Assembly (NCBI GenBank): GCA_016177345.1
Contig: JACOVM010000082.1
Span: 1 to 11,750 of the forward strand
From: Candidatus Woesearchaeota archaeon
GTDB taxonomy: Archaea; Nanobdellota; Nanobdellia; Woesearchaeales; UBA12501
Length of the DNA stretch: 11,750 nucleotides
Direction: 5' to 3'
The notes under the pieces are model-generated. The model saw nothing but the letters and a program-made list of their open reading frames with translations, was not told the origin of the DNA and searched no databases. Below are positions 1 to 5,061 of this stretch, in pieces (within the stretch, counting starts at the first letter, position 1; every line of letters begins with the position of its first letter). A program made the position numbers and the translations under genes.

Positions 1-2
1 GT

Positions 3-608
3 AGTCAGTCTGCTCCTGCATGGACTTTTGTAACGAATAACTATGGTAATATTGACTTAGGTCCATATTATAATACATCTCCCTCACCTACGTTTGCTGA
101 TATCGATGGTGATTCTGATCAAGATTTTTTTATTGGTTTATCGGATGGCAGGATAGATTTTTATAGAAATATCATTCCCTTGTCAGGCATGTATCTTCGA
201 GCAGCTCTTGCAGCATTTCTATTATCTTATTGTGCACCATCCACGACAGATGTGGGAAGCCCAATTATGTTAAATCAGGGCGTTACTCCAAAGGTTTGCT
301 TTGGGCAAATGGGGCGGAATGACGGCGAACGTGACATTCGAAGAGCAAGGTTATTTGCTTTCGAAACAACAGGCGATGGGAGTGTTGATGAGATAGTTCT
401 GACCATTGCAGGAGACGTCTTTGATGGTAATCCTCAGTCATTACAGCTTCTTCGTACAACAGATATTGTTTACACTGTGAGGGAAGGCCTGCCAAAAGAA
501 CGGCAGTATGTTCAAGGAAAGCAGCCTGATGGCGGCATAGATGTGAAGGCCATGTCAAACTTATCTAAAGGATGTTTTTCAGAGAAGGCAGCACAGGGAT
601 CCATCTAA
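3..608 (+). CDS. VCBS/FG-GAP repeat protein, 5'-truncated, running in frame into a lipoprotein-like C-terminal part
   Basis: The reading frame is open from the left edge to the stop at 606-608, so the gene starts outside the window. Residues from bases 3 to about 170 form one VCBS/FG-GAP repeat: an aromatic strand (PAWTFVTNNYGNIDLG), then the calcium-binding-like PTFADIDGDSDQDFFIG, then DGRIDFYRN. Such repeats build beta-propellers in secreted or cell-surface proteins, usually for adhesion or binding. After this repeat the sequence changes character. From the ATG at 189 it reads like a new secreted protein: a hydrophobic stretch (LRAALAAFLLSYC) with a loose lipobox-like Cys, then about 120 residues including GDGSVDEIVLTIAGD and two more Cys. 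The second part is not recognised. It may be a separate gene starting at 189 that happens to be in frame, or a genuine or artefactual fusion. The VCBS call is firm; the single-protein interpretation is not. Confidence 0.6.
   Translation, partial: SQSAPAWTFVTNNYGNIDLGPYYNTSPSPTFADIDGDSDQDFFIGLSDGRIDFYRNIIPLSGMYLRAALAAFLLSYCAPSTTDVGSPIMLNQGVTPKVCFGQMGRNDGERDIRRARLFAFETTGDGSVDEIVLTIAGDVFDGNPQSLQLLRTTDIVYTVREGLPKERQYVQGKQPDGGIDVKAMSNLSKGCFSEKAAQGSI
158..191 (+). promoter_or_regulatory. Possible TATA box and internal start of a separate lipoprotein-like gene (189-608)
   Basis: TTTTTATA at 158-165 is centred about 27 bases before the ATG at 189, the same spacing seen at the other leaderless genes in this window. 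It lies inside the frame of the VCBS repeat. If used, it would give a leaderless mRNA for a 139-aa product beginning with a signal-peptide-like segment. This supports two genes rather than one, but the box could be chance in A/T-rich codons. Confidence 0.35.
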
Positions 609-637
609 GTAAGCTTAACTCTTAGCTTAGCAACAAC

Positions 638-647
638 CTTTATAAAC
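638..647 (+). promoter_or_regulatory. TATA box of rpS6e
   Basis: CTTTATAAAC lies 30 bases after the stop of the preceding gene. An archaeal start site about 26 bases downstream (near 668) would give a leader of roughly 60 nt, unlike the leaderless genes elsewhere in the window. Confidence 0.55.
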
Positions 648-668
648 CACCTTCCTTCTCCTGCCTTC

Positions 669-729
669 GCTGAGAGCCGCAGAGCGGACGCCCCAGAAGA
701 GGGCGGTAAGTCTCGGGGAGAGTATAACT
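669..729 (+). promoter_or_regulatory. Structured GC-rich 5' leader of rpS6e with SD
   Basis: Between the predicted start site and the ATG are two small hairpins: CCGC-AGA-GCGG (677-687) and CGCCC/GGGCG with a 7-nt loop (689-705). They are followed by GGGGAG, with the GGAG core at 717-720, nine bases before the ATG, which is a plausible SD. The leader is far richer in G+C than the surrounding DNA. A role in control of S6e synthesis is inference. Confidence 0.4.
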
Positions 730-1167
730 ATGGCACAATTTAAAATATGCATTGGAGACCCAAAGGCAAAGAAAAGTATTCAAAAAGAAGTAAGCGGCGA
801 TGCTGCTGCCCCATTTCTTGGCTTGAAAATAGGTGACAAATTTAACGGCGAGCTTCTTGACGTAACAGGATACGAATTTGAGATCACCGGCGGAAGCGAC
901 ATTGCTGGCTTTCCCATGAGGAAAGATGCCCAAGGCACTGGGCTCCGAAAAATTCTTGCGATTAAAGGAATTGGCATCAGCAACAAAAAGAAGTACCGCT
1001 CTAAAAAAAAGAAAGGCCTTCGCACCATGAAGGGCATGAGGCAGCGAAAGACGATAGCGGCAAACACTATTTTTGACCGAACAGCGCAGATCAATGCGAA
1101 AGTGGTGAAGTATGGGGTGACACCGCTGATTGAGGAGAAAAAAGAAGAAAGCGTGAAAAAAGAATAG
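730..1167 (+). CDS. rps6e: Small-subunit ribosomal protein S6e
   Basis: This encodes the 145-aa archaeal/eukaryotic S6e protein of the small ribosomal subunit; bacteria lack this family. The family signature is clear: the start MAQFKICIGDPKAKKS, the core FLGLKIGD, then TGYEFEITGGSDIAGFPMRKD, and a basic GLRTMKGMRQRKT segment. The C-terminus carries a short Lys/Glu tail (EEKKEESVKKE), so the protein is somewhat longer than the minimal archaeal form. The ATG at 730 is supported by the family start and by an SD-like GGAG at 717-720. It has its own TATA box and leader and is followed by a T-rich stretch that probably ends transcription, so it appears to be a single-gene unit. Confidence 0.97.
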   Translation: MAQFKICIGDPKAKKSIQKEVSGDAAAPFLGLKIGDKFNGELLDVTGYEFEITGGSDIAGFPMRKDAQGTGLRKILAIKGIGISNKKKYRSKKKKGLRTMKGMRQRKTIAANTIFDRTAQINAKVVKYGVTPLIEEKKEESVKKE

Positions 1168-1171
1168 TAAG

Positions 1172-1199
1172 ATATTTTCTCTGTTTTATTTTTCTCTTC
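1172..1199 (+). terminator. Oligo-T terminator after rpS6e
   Basis: The 30 bases after the S6e stop are T-rich, with TTTT runs broken by C/G (TATTTTCTCTGTTTTATTTT). Archaeal RNA polymerase commonly terminates at such tracts without a hairpin. The next promoter follows immediately. Confidence 0.45.
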
Positions 1200-1207
1200 C
1201 CATAAGG

Positions 1208-1215
1208 CTTAAATA
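1208..1215 (+). promoter_or_regulatory. TATA box of the Fic gene
   Basis: CTTAAATA is centred about 26 bases before the ATG at 1238, predicting a leaderless transcript. This supports 1238 as the true translation start and shows that the N-terminal fragment belongs to an expressed gene. Confidence 0.5.
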
Positions 1216-1237
1216 CTGCTAGGATCAGACGCCAGTC

Positions 1238-1633
1238 ATGGCTGATGCTTCACCAATTATTGAACTCATTCCTTCTACTGGAAAAGAAGATGGATGGAAG
1301 CGCTTTCTTGATGCTAGAGAACAATTTCTGAAACATCCGCTTCCCACTCGGCACGAGTTGATGCGGCTTCATGAGCTCGTTACTCCCAAAGCGGGATTTT
1401 CTGAGGTACCGGTGAATGGTAGGGCTGAATTTATGGCTGAGCTTATTATTGCAGACCGCCCTGACTGGGAAAAAAAGCATCGGCAATTAACAGAGCGCCT
1501 TGCCCGAGCGCCCTATCAAGGGGGGATGTCAATGAAATGTACACGTATGTCTGTGTCACGCTCGTTAATCTCTGCAAAGCAGATACCGTTGTTGATGTCC
1601 AAGAAACATTTAACGGAACCTTACGGCAGTTAG
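1238..1633 (+). CDS. N-terminal fragment of a frameshifted Fic-family protein
   Basis: This frame starts with a leaderless ATG and reads a plausible charged helical protein up to about base 1525 (96 codons, ending QGG). It includes RHELMRLHELVTP and DWEKKHRQLTERLA. After the six-G run at 1520-1525 the frame degenerates into Ser/Lys/Leu-rich sequence (SVSRSLISAKQIPLLMSKKH) that looks out of frame. Moving to the -1 frame at the G run continues as GDVNEMYTYVCVTLVNLC and reaches the Fic core, giving one 397-aa product ending at 2430. Residues 1-96 are therefore probably the N-terminal domain of the Fic protein, not an independent gene. A near match to the Fic inhibitory motif occurs at residues 13-18 (STGKED), but the final residue is D, not G or N, so I do not call it. 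Confidence 0.7.
   Translation: MADASPIIELIPSTGKEDGWKRFLDAREQFLKHPLPTRHELMRLHELVTPKAGFSEVPVNGRAEFMAELIIADRPDWEKKHRQLTERLARAPYQGGMSMKCTRMSVSRSLISAKQIPLLMSKKHLTEPYGS
1520..1525 (+). other. Six-G run where the Fic frame shifts by -1
   Basis: The codons CAA GGG GGG ATG in the upstream frame become GGG GGG GAT in the frame that encodes the Fic core if the ribosome slips back one base or if one G is missing from the sequence. A homopolymer at the exact joint suggests a sequencing or assembly indel, a phase-variable tract, or programmed slippage. Confidence 0.65.
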
Positions 1634-2430
1634 GAATGAGAACCATCCGTGGCAATGGATTTCCAGAGATAGTCTACCATTCCCATATGTGTGTTTATGG
1701 TGGCAGCAATGGTGAGCCTGCGCATGTTTATCGCGGCCTTTCAACCGGGCTTCGAGAGGTGTATGCTGCTCTTTGCGATACACATGATGAGCGCATGCGT
1801 AATGCACAAACACTTGATGACCAGATTAAGGCAGAAGCGTTCTTTCAAATTGTTGGTACAAGAGCTGTTCATCCCTTCTTTGATGGAAACGGCAGGACCT
1901 TCCTTACCCATCTCGCATTGACATTGGGGCGTTTTGGCCATCCTGTTTCAGATTACCAAACGCTTTCACGCCTTGCGAGGGGATTAACAACAATCACAAA
2001 CCAATTACTGGAACGCATTCTGGATGATACCCATGTTGGATTTTTAAGCGAGCTTGATTCAATGATGCTTAACATAAAGTTACCAAAAAGACAAGGGCAC
2101 ATGGCAAAGTTGCGTGCAGGATTAGATCATGCAATTCATACGAACGCGTATGACATGTATACTAATGCTGCATGGTGGCAGATCAAGCGCGTGCTTCTTC
2201 GAGAAGGAGCTGTTCAGCCAACTGATTACGAGAAAGGCTTGTTTGAAGCTGAAGAATTGTATTTTAGAGATTATCCTGATGCTGAACAACGAGGACTCGT
2301 GTTAATTGCCATTCCACAAGGTGAACACCAACAGCTCACTCGAGATGGAAAGGTCAGTTACTTTTTTGATCTTCCCGGGGCCCATATTAATACAGAAACA
2401 GGGCGATTAGTAAGGAGTGAGGGAGAATAA
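1537..2430 (+). CDS. Fic-domain protein (predicted AMP-transferase), main part
   Basis: Fic proteins transfer AMP (less often another nucleotide moiety) from a nucleotide to a target-protein side chain. The complete core motif HPFFDGNGR is at residues 112-120 (bases 1870-1896). It holds the catalytic His, the acidic residue that binds Mg and the Gly/Asn/Arg phosphate loop, so the active site looks competent. Before it comes a helical stretch with DDQIKAEAFFQIVGTRA; after it the helix TFLTHLALTLGRFG, then about 160 residues I do not recognise, including a Trp/Tyr-rich portion. The first ATG in this frame is at 1537, but the likely real start is 1238 through a -1 shift at the G run. No antitoxin-like small gene is adjacent; the next gene is convergent. 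Targets are unknown. It could be a stand-alone regulator or a toxin-type Fic. Confidence 0.85.
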   Translation: MYTYVCVTLVNLCKADTVVDVQETFNGTLRQLGMRTIRGNGFPEIVYHSHMCVYGGSNGEPAHVYRGLSTGLREVYAALCDTHDERMRNAQTLDDQIKAEAFFQIVGTRAVHPFFDGNGRTFLTHLALTLGRFGHPVSDYQTLSRLARGLTTITNQLLERILDDTHVGFLSELDSMMLNIKLPKRQGHMAKLRAGLDHAIHTNAYDMYTNAAWWQIKRVLLREGAVQPTDYEKGLFEAEELYFRDYPDAEQRGLVLIAIPQGEHQQLTRDGKVSYFFDLPGAHINTETGRLVRSEGE

Positions 2431-2473
2431 ACAGAATAGTTAAACAATAAACAGATAGTTAAACAGAATAGTT
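2427..2473. repeat. Short tandem duplication between two convergent genes
   Basis: The 20-base unit ATAAACAGAATAGTTAAACA (2427-2446) is followed by a 19-base copy lacking one A (2447-2465), then a partial third copy, GAATAGTT. Read on the minus strand it is T-rich (TGTTTAACTATTCTG) and could act as the terminator of the minus-strand gene ending at 2488. Confidence 0.6.
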
Positions 2474-2487
2474 CTTGCCTCAATCTT

Positions 2488-3204
2488 TTAATCTTTTCCT
2501 GGCAGCAAGCAATAGCGGGAAGCCATGCCATACGCTCTGCTGTACGGCATGCTGTGTTCTCTGGCGATATCTGCCGGTGCAAGCCCTTGTTCGGCAAACG
2601 TTCTCACCGTCTGAAGTGATGCTGTGCTTCTCGCTTTTCTTGGCTTGTACCAGCAAAAACCCCGAAGGCTGCCCAAGCGCCGTGCTGCAATATAAATGTT
2701 TTCACGGGCAGCAGTGAGCAATTCTTCACCTAAGCTTGTTCTGGCATGCATCTCTTCAGCTGCTTCTAAAAAGAAGGCAAAGGGAATTGTTCTTAATCTT
2801 GGCTGCAGCCAGTACGACTCTGCCGCGTACTGGAAGGGAGTATGGCTGCAATGCTCAGTAAATCTCTTCCATGCATGAACTGCAGCATGTTCACTAACAT
2901 CTGGAAAGCTTAATGGCTTTCTGGACTGCCAGTACGACTTTGTGAGATATGCCTCATGGAGCGGAACACCTGCATACAGCGCAAGCTTTTCCCGAAGATC
3001 AAGAAGAGCCATAATTCCAAAGTCATGAGCACGCTCCAGGAGCTCAAATTCAGAGGTTGACAAGATATCACGTGCCGTGGCGTGATTTCCTAAGTGACGG
3101 CCGAGAGCTCGCTGGCCTCTCCTTGACAGCCGAAGCTCGCGGAGTGTTTTACTTAATACGGCATCAATTGTTGTCTTGGATGTTGTTGTCTGTGACGAGT
3201 CCAT
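2488..3204 (-). CDS. Unrecognised helical protein with internal repeat and C-terminal HTH-like segment
   Basis: This encodes 238 aa, starting at the ATG at 3204. That start is chosen because a TATA box (CTTTATATC, 3226-3234) sits 26 bases upstream, giving a leaderless mRNA; an in-frame extension to 3321 would include the promoter. The N-terminus is Ser/Thr-rich, followed by a basic helical part (TLRELRLSRRGQRALGRHLG). Two segments starting at SYW (residues 90 and 130) look like copies: KSYWQSRKPLSFPDVSEHA and ESYWLQPRLRTIPFAFFLEA, exactly 40 codons apart. Residues about 197-231 resemble a helix-turn-helix (LQTVRTFAEQGLAPADIARE, then YSRAYGMASRY), suggesting DNA binding. I do not recognise the family. 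It converges on the Fic gene, so an antitoxin or regulator role is only a guess. Confidence 0.75.
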   Translation of the reverse strand: MDSSQTTTSKTTIDAVLSKTLRELRLSRRGQRALGRHLGNHATARDILSTSEFELLERAHDFGIMALLDLREKLALYAGVPLHEAYLTKSYWQSRKPLSFPDVSEHAAVHAWKRFTEHCSHTPFQYAAESYWLQPRLRTIPFAFFLEAAEEMHARTSLGEELLTAARENIYIAARRLGSLRGFCWYKPRKARSTASLQTVRTFAEQGLAPADIAREHSMPYSRAYGMASRYCLLPGKD

Positions 3205-3225
3205 ACGGGGTCTGAAAACGGGAAA

Positions 3226-3234
3226 GATATAAAG
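3226..3234 (-). promoter_or_regulatory. TATA box for the 238-aa protein
   Basis: On the minus strand this reads CTTTATATC, centred 26 bases before the ATG at 3204, the classic spacing for a leaderless archaeal transcript. Confidence 0.65.
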
Positions 3235-3322
3235 CTTCGTGAAGAGTATGGTATTAATTGGTTTATTCAGGCTGTGTACGACAAATTCTCTATGTATTCC
3301 AGACATACTAGAAAATGACAAA

Positions 3323-3337
3323 CACGGCTACGCCGTG
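3323..3337. repeat. Perfect 6-bp hairpin CACGGC-TAC-GCCGTG
   Basis: This is an inverted repeat with a 3-base loop. On the minus strand it is followed by TTTGTCATTTTC, so it could terminate a minus-strand transcript entering from the zinc-ribbon gene. Confidence 0.5.
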
Positions 3338-3351
3338 AACGACTGTGATCA

Positions 3352-3456
3352 GGCGCAACCGCATGATGATTACAATCCAAATCCTTTTTTCTTGCTCCTC
3401 AATATATGTGGAGCAAGAAAAAAGGACACGATGTACACTTCGATAGCGGTTGCGCC
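3352..3456. ncRNA. Nested inverted repeats: candidate structured RNA or element
   Basis: The outer arms GGCGCAACCGC (3352-3362) and GCGGTTGCGCC (3446-3456) are perfect 11-bp complements. Inside them, TCCTTTTTTCTTGCTCC (3382-3398) and its exact 17-base complement (3410-3426) flank an 11-base loop. Between outer and inner stems lie two segments of 19 bases each, nearly symmetric, that can pair only weakly. This makes one 105-base hairpin with a central internal loop. No coding frame explains it. The strand is unknown and either could fold. It does not match a tRNA, and I could not confirm H/ACA or C/D box guide features. It could be an independent small RNA, a 3' UTR structure or the remains of a small mobile element. 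Confidence 0.45.
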
Positions 3457-3468
3457 ATCTCAACCCGT

Positions 3469-3495
3469 TCCCGCCCGACCAAAGGTCGGGGCGGG
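3469..3495. terminator. Strong GC hairpin, terminator-like
   Basis: TCCCGCCCGACC pairs with GGTCGGGGCGGGA around an AAA loop, with one bulged G. On the plus strand it is followed by a T-rich stretch (TTGTCATCATTCTTATTC), so it could end a plus-strand transcript covering the nested repeats just upstream. Alternatively it is another arm of the same structured region. Confidence 0.45.
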
Positions 3496-3593
3496 ATTGT
3501 CATCATTCTTATTCTAAATTTTCTTGAAACTTAAACATGATATGAAAAAGCAATGAAGAAGAATATTAAAATAAAAGAAAGAGAACTAAAACC

Positions 3594-3740
3594 TTACTGT
3601 TCTGCCGCAAGAGCACGCTTCATTCGCCCTATGCACGGCTCGCAGTAGATTTCACTTGGCTTTGCGTTAATCATTCTGCCATTGCACGATCGGCAGTGGC
3701 TGATTTTTTTATATCCGGATATTTTTGCAAACACTGGCAT
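3594..3740 (-). CDS. Small zinc-ribbon protein (48 aa)
   Basis: This small gene reads MPVFAKISGYKKISHCRSCN, then GRMINAKPSEIYCEPCIGRM, then KRALAAEQ. Two CxxC knuckles (C16-C19 and C33-C36) spaced by 13 residues form a likely zinc ribbon, with basic residues on both sides, suggesting nucleic-acid or protein binding. The ATG at 3740 is set by a very strong SD on the minus strand, AAAGGAGGG, with the GGAGG core at 3751-3755, ten bases upstream. The gene has its own TATA box and a perfect palindrome in the leader, so it appears separately regulated from the ureohydrolase that ends 110 bases upstream. The exact family is not recognised; many archaea have such tiny zinc proteins with unknown roles. 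Confidence 0.8.
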   Translation of the reverse strand: MPVFAKISGYKKISHCRSCNGRMINAKPSEIYCEPCIGRMKRALAAEQ

Positions 3741-3780
3741 GGTTTTCTACCCTCCTTTTGAACCCCCTAATGAAGATAGT

Positions 3781-3799
3781 GAGAATGAGGATCATTCTC
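3781..3799. promoter_or_regulatory. Perfect palindrome GAGAATGA-GGA-TCATTCTC (operator or leader hairpin)
   Basis: The 8-bp arms with a 3-base centre lie just downstream of the predicted start site (near 3806 on the minus strand) and about 40 bases before the zinc-ribbon ATG. The position suits a repressor operator at the transcription start, or an RNA hairpin in the leader. Confidence 0.55.
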
Positions 3800-3827
3800 G
3801 ATACATCTGCATTGGAAATGAGGGTTC

Positions 3828-3837
3828 TATATAAATA
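3828..3837 (-). promoter_or_regulatory. TATA box of the zinc-ribbon gene
   Basis: On the minus strand it reads TATTTATATA and lies 13 bases beyond the ureohydrolase stop codon. It predicts a start site near 3806 and a leader of roughly 65 nt containing the palindrome and the strong SD. Confidence 0.6.
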
Positions 3838-3850
3838 TTGTGCGAAATCA

Positions 3851-4702
3851 TTACCATCCATCAGTGAGTAATGTATTGCTATTGTCGGTTATTATAGGGT
3901 GTTGCTGGCAAAGAAGCTCTTTCACAAGCCGTGCTGCCAGCTTCACCGTCATTTCTCTCACATCTTGTCTTGGATTCACTTCAACAAGATCTGCCATGCC
4001 AAAGTTAGTCATACAGCGCAGCCGTTGAACCAGATAAATGATTTCTCTCGAAGAAAGCCCGCCAGGCTCTGCAACATCAACACCAGGAGCAAATGCAGGG
4101 TCAACAACATCCATGTCAATTGACAAATAAAATGAGGGCCATTCTCGAATGCGTTCCATGACCAGGTCTGATAAGTTTTGAATGCCATGTTCGTACAAGT
4201 CCTTCATAAAAAAGCATTTGATCTTGTGGCGGCTGAGAAATGCCTTCTCTTCACTTGTCCATGAACGCGTTCCCACTAAGAGTATATGTGAGGCAGGAAC
4301 GCCGTGCTGAATGAGTTCGAGGAGTACATCCTGCTGTCCAGGAAGGTTGTATTGAGGATTGCAATCTGGGTGGGCATCGAGCAGGACAAAGCCTGCATTA
4401 GGGTGCGTTCGAAGAAATGAAAAAAAGCATGGCACGGTAATGAACTGGCTCCCGCCAAGAATAATGGTTCCACTATTACCCCCATTACCCCCGTCACTAC
4501 CCTCATTATGGTGGCCAAGGCAGGCTTGAATGTTATGCCCTGTCATGCCCAAGTCGTCATTGTACACTTCAACAGCGTCAATATTGTATGTGGTGGCTGC
4601 TCCTTTTTCCGAGAGCCCCAGGGTAGAAAGTTGAGCAATAATGGCATTGGGCGCTTCCTCAACACCATTGTTTCCAAAAGGAATGCGAAGAACTGATGCC
4701 AT
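3851..4702 (-). CDS. Ureohydrolase (arginase/agmatinase family) with altered metal site
   Basis: This family hydrolyses guanidino groups (arginine, agmatine and similar) to release urea, using two Mn ions. Numbered from the ATG at 4702 (283 aa), conserved ligand motifs are present at DAHPD (D109, H111, D113) and SIDMDVVDP (D196, D198), followed by APG and EPGGL (E212). The first family motif, normally GG(D/N/G)H, reads GGSQF here, so the metal-binding His is Gln at position 86. A Gly/Asn-rich insert (NEGSDGGNGGNSG) sits just before it. The enzyme may bind one metal, use a different substrate or be non-catalytic. An ATG at 4723 would add seven residues; neither start has a clear SD. It follows thioredoxin by 14-35 bases, so it is probably in the same operon. 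The substrate cannot be assigned, so no gene symbol is given. Confidence 0.88.
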   Translation of the reverse strand: MASVLRIPFGNNGVEEAPNAIIAQLSTLGLSEKGAATTYNIDAVEVYNDDLGMTGHNIQACLGHHNEGSDGGNGGNSGTIILGGSQFITVPCFFSFLRTHPNAGFVLLDAHPDCNPQYNLPGQQDVLLELIQHGVPASHILLVGTRSWTSEEKAFLSRHKIKCFFMKDLYEHGIQNLSDLVMERIREWPSFYLSIDMDVVDPAFAPGVDVAEPGGLSSREIIYLVQRLRCMTNFGMADLVEVNPRQDVREMTVKLAARLVKELLCQQHPIITDNSNTLLTDGW

Positions 4703-4737
4703 GGTAGTCAGCCAACGATACATTGATGTATTAGATC

Positions 4738-5061
4738 CTATTGGGCCTGGCGTAGAAGCTCATCAATCTTCGACTTCAGCGCTGGCTTTGGATAAAACCC
4801 AATAATGCGATCAATTTCCTTGCCATCCTTAAACATGATCATGCAAGGAATTCCTTGAACATCAGACTCCTGGGCAAACTCCGGGGCTTCTTCAGTATCT
4901 AATTTTGCAAATACTATTTTTCCTTCATATTCTTTGGCGAGTTCTTCAAAGATTGGCGCGAGCTGCCGGCACGGGCCGCACCAGGCCGCCCAAAAGTCAA
5001 CAAGCGTGATGCCTTTCTGTATTTTTTGCTTGAAATTAGCCGAGGTTAGTGCTATGGCCAT
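4738..5061 (-). CDS. trxA: Thioredoxin
   Basis: This is a 107-aa cytoplasmic dithiol protein that reduces disulfides in target proteins and is itself recharged by thioredoxin reductase. The order is classic: VDFWAAWCGPC with the redox pair C28/C31, the buried Asp in VDFW (D22), then the cis-proline loop GIP (P72) and the G-F segment near the end. An extra Cys (C73) directly follows the cis-proline, where Thr is usual; it could modify redox behaviour. The start is the ATG at 5061, because GGGGGAAAACACC upstream gives an SD-like G run; a TTG at 5076 would add only five residues that include this SD. It overlaps the NYN gene end by 26 bases, implying translational coupling. Its partner reductase lies upstream on the same strand. 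Confidence 0.95.
   Translation of the reverse strand: MAIALTSANFKQKIQKGITLVDFWAAWCGPCRQLAPIFEELAKEYEGKIVFAKLDTEEAPEFAQESDVQGIPCMIMFKDGKEIDRIIGFYPKPALKSKIDELLRQAQ

Larger units (their letters stand above)
3205..3593. other. Gene-free region of about 390 bases
   Basis: I see no convincing protein-coding gene here. The region holds the TATA box of the 238-aa gene at its left end, then a small hairpin (3323-3337), the nested repeats (3352-3456) and the GC hairpin (3469-3495), followed by about 100 A/T-rich bases up to the zinc-ribbon stop codon. A 92-codon plus-strand open frame exists at 3239-3517, but its translation merely crosses the inverted repeats and starts at a weak position. Confidence 0.7.

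Noticed and set aside
3205..3321. N-terminal extension of the 238-aa protein
   Set aside because: It would include the TATA box; its translation looks like non-coding A/T-rich DNA.
3363..3369. ATGATGA resembling a C box of a C/D guide RNA
   Set aside because: No matching D box or internal C'/D' pair at suitable spacing; the strong inner hairpin is not expected in a C/D RNA.
3352..3456. H/ACA guide RNA
   Set aside because: The hairpin with internal loop is suggestive, but no ACA follows the stem at the required distance on either strand and no kink-turn is evident.
3239..3517. A 92-codon plus-strand open frame in the gene-free region
   Set aside because: It reads through the inverted repeats, has no SD, ends in sequence encoded by the GC hairpin and resembles no protein.
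4470..4500. Repeated ATTACCCCC as a possible CRISPR or regulatory repeat
   Set aside because: It lies inside the ureohydrolase gene and simply encodes the Gly/Asn-rich insert; there are no spacers or array.
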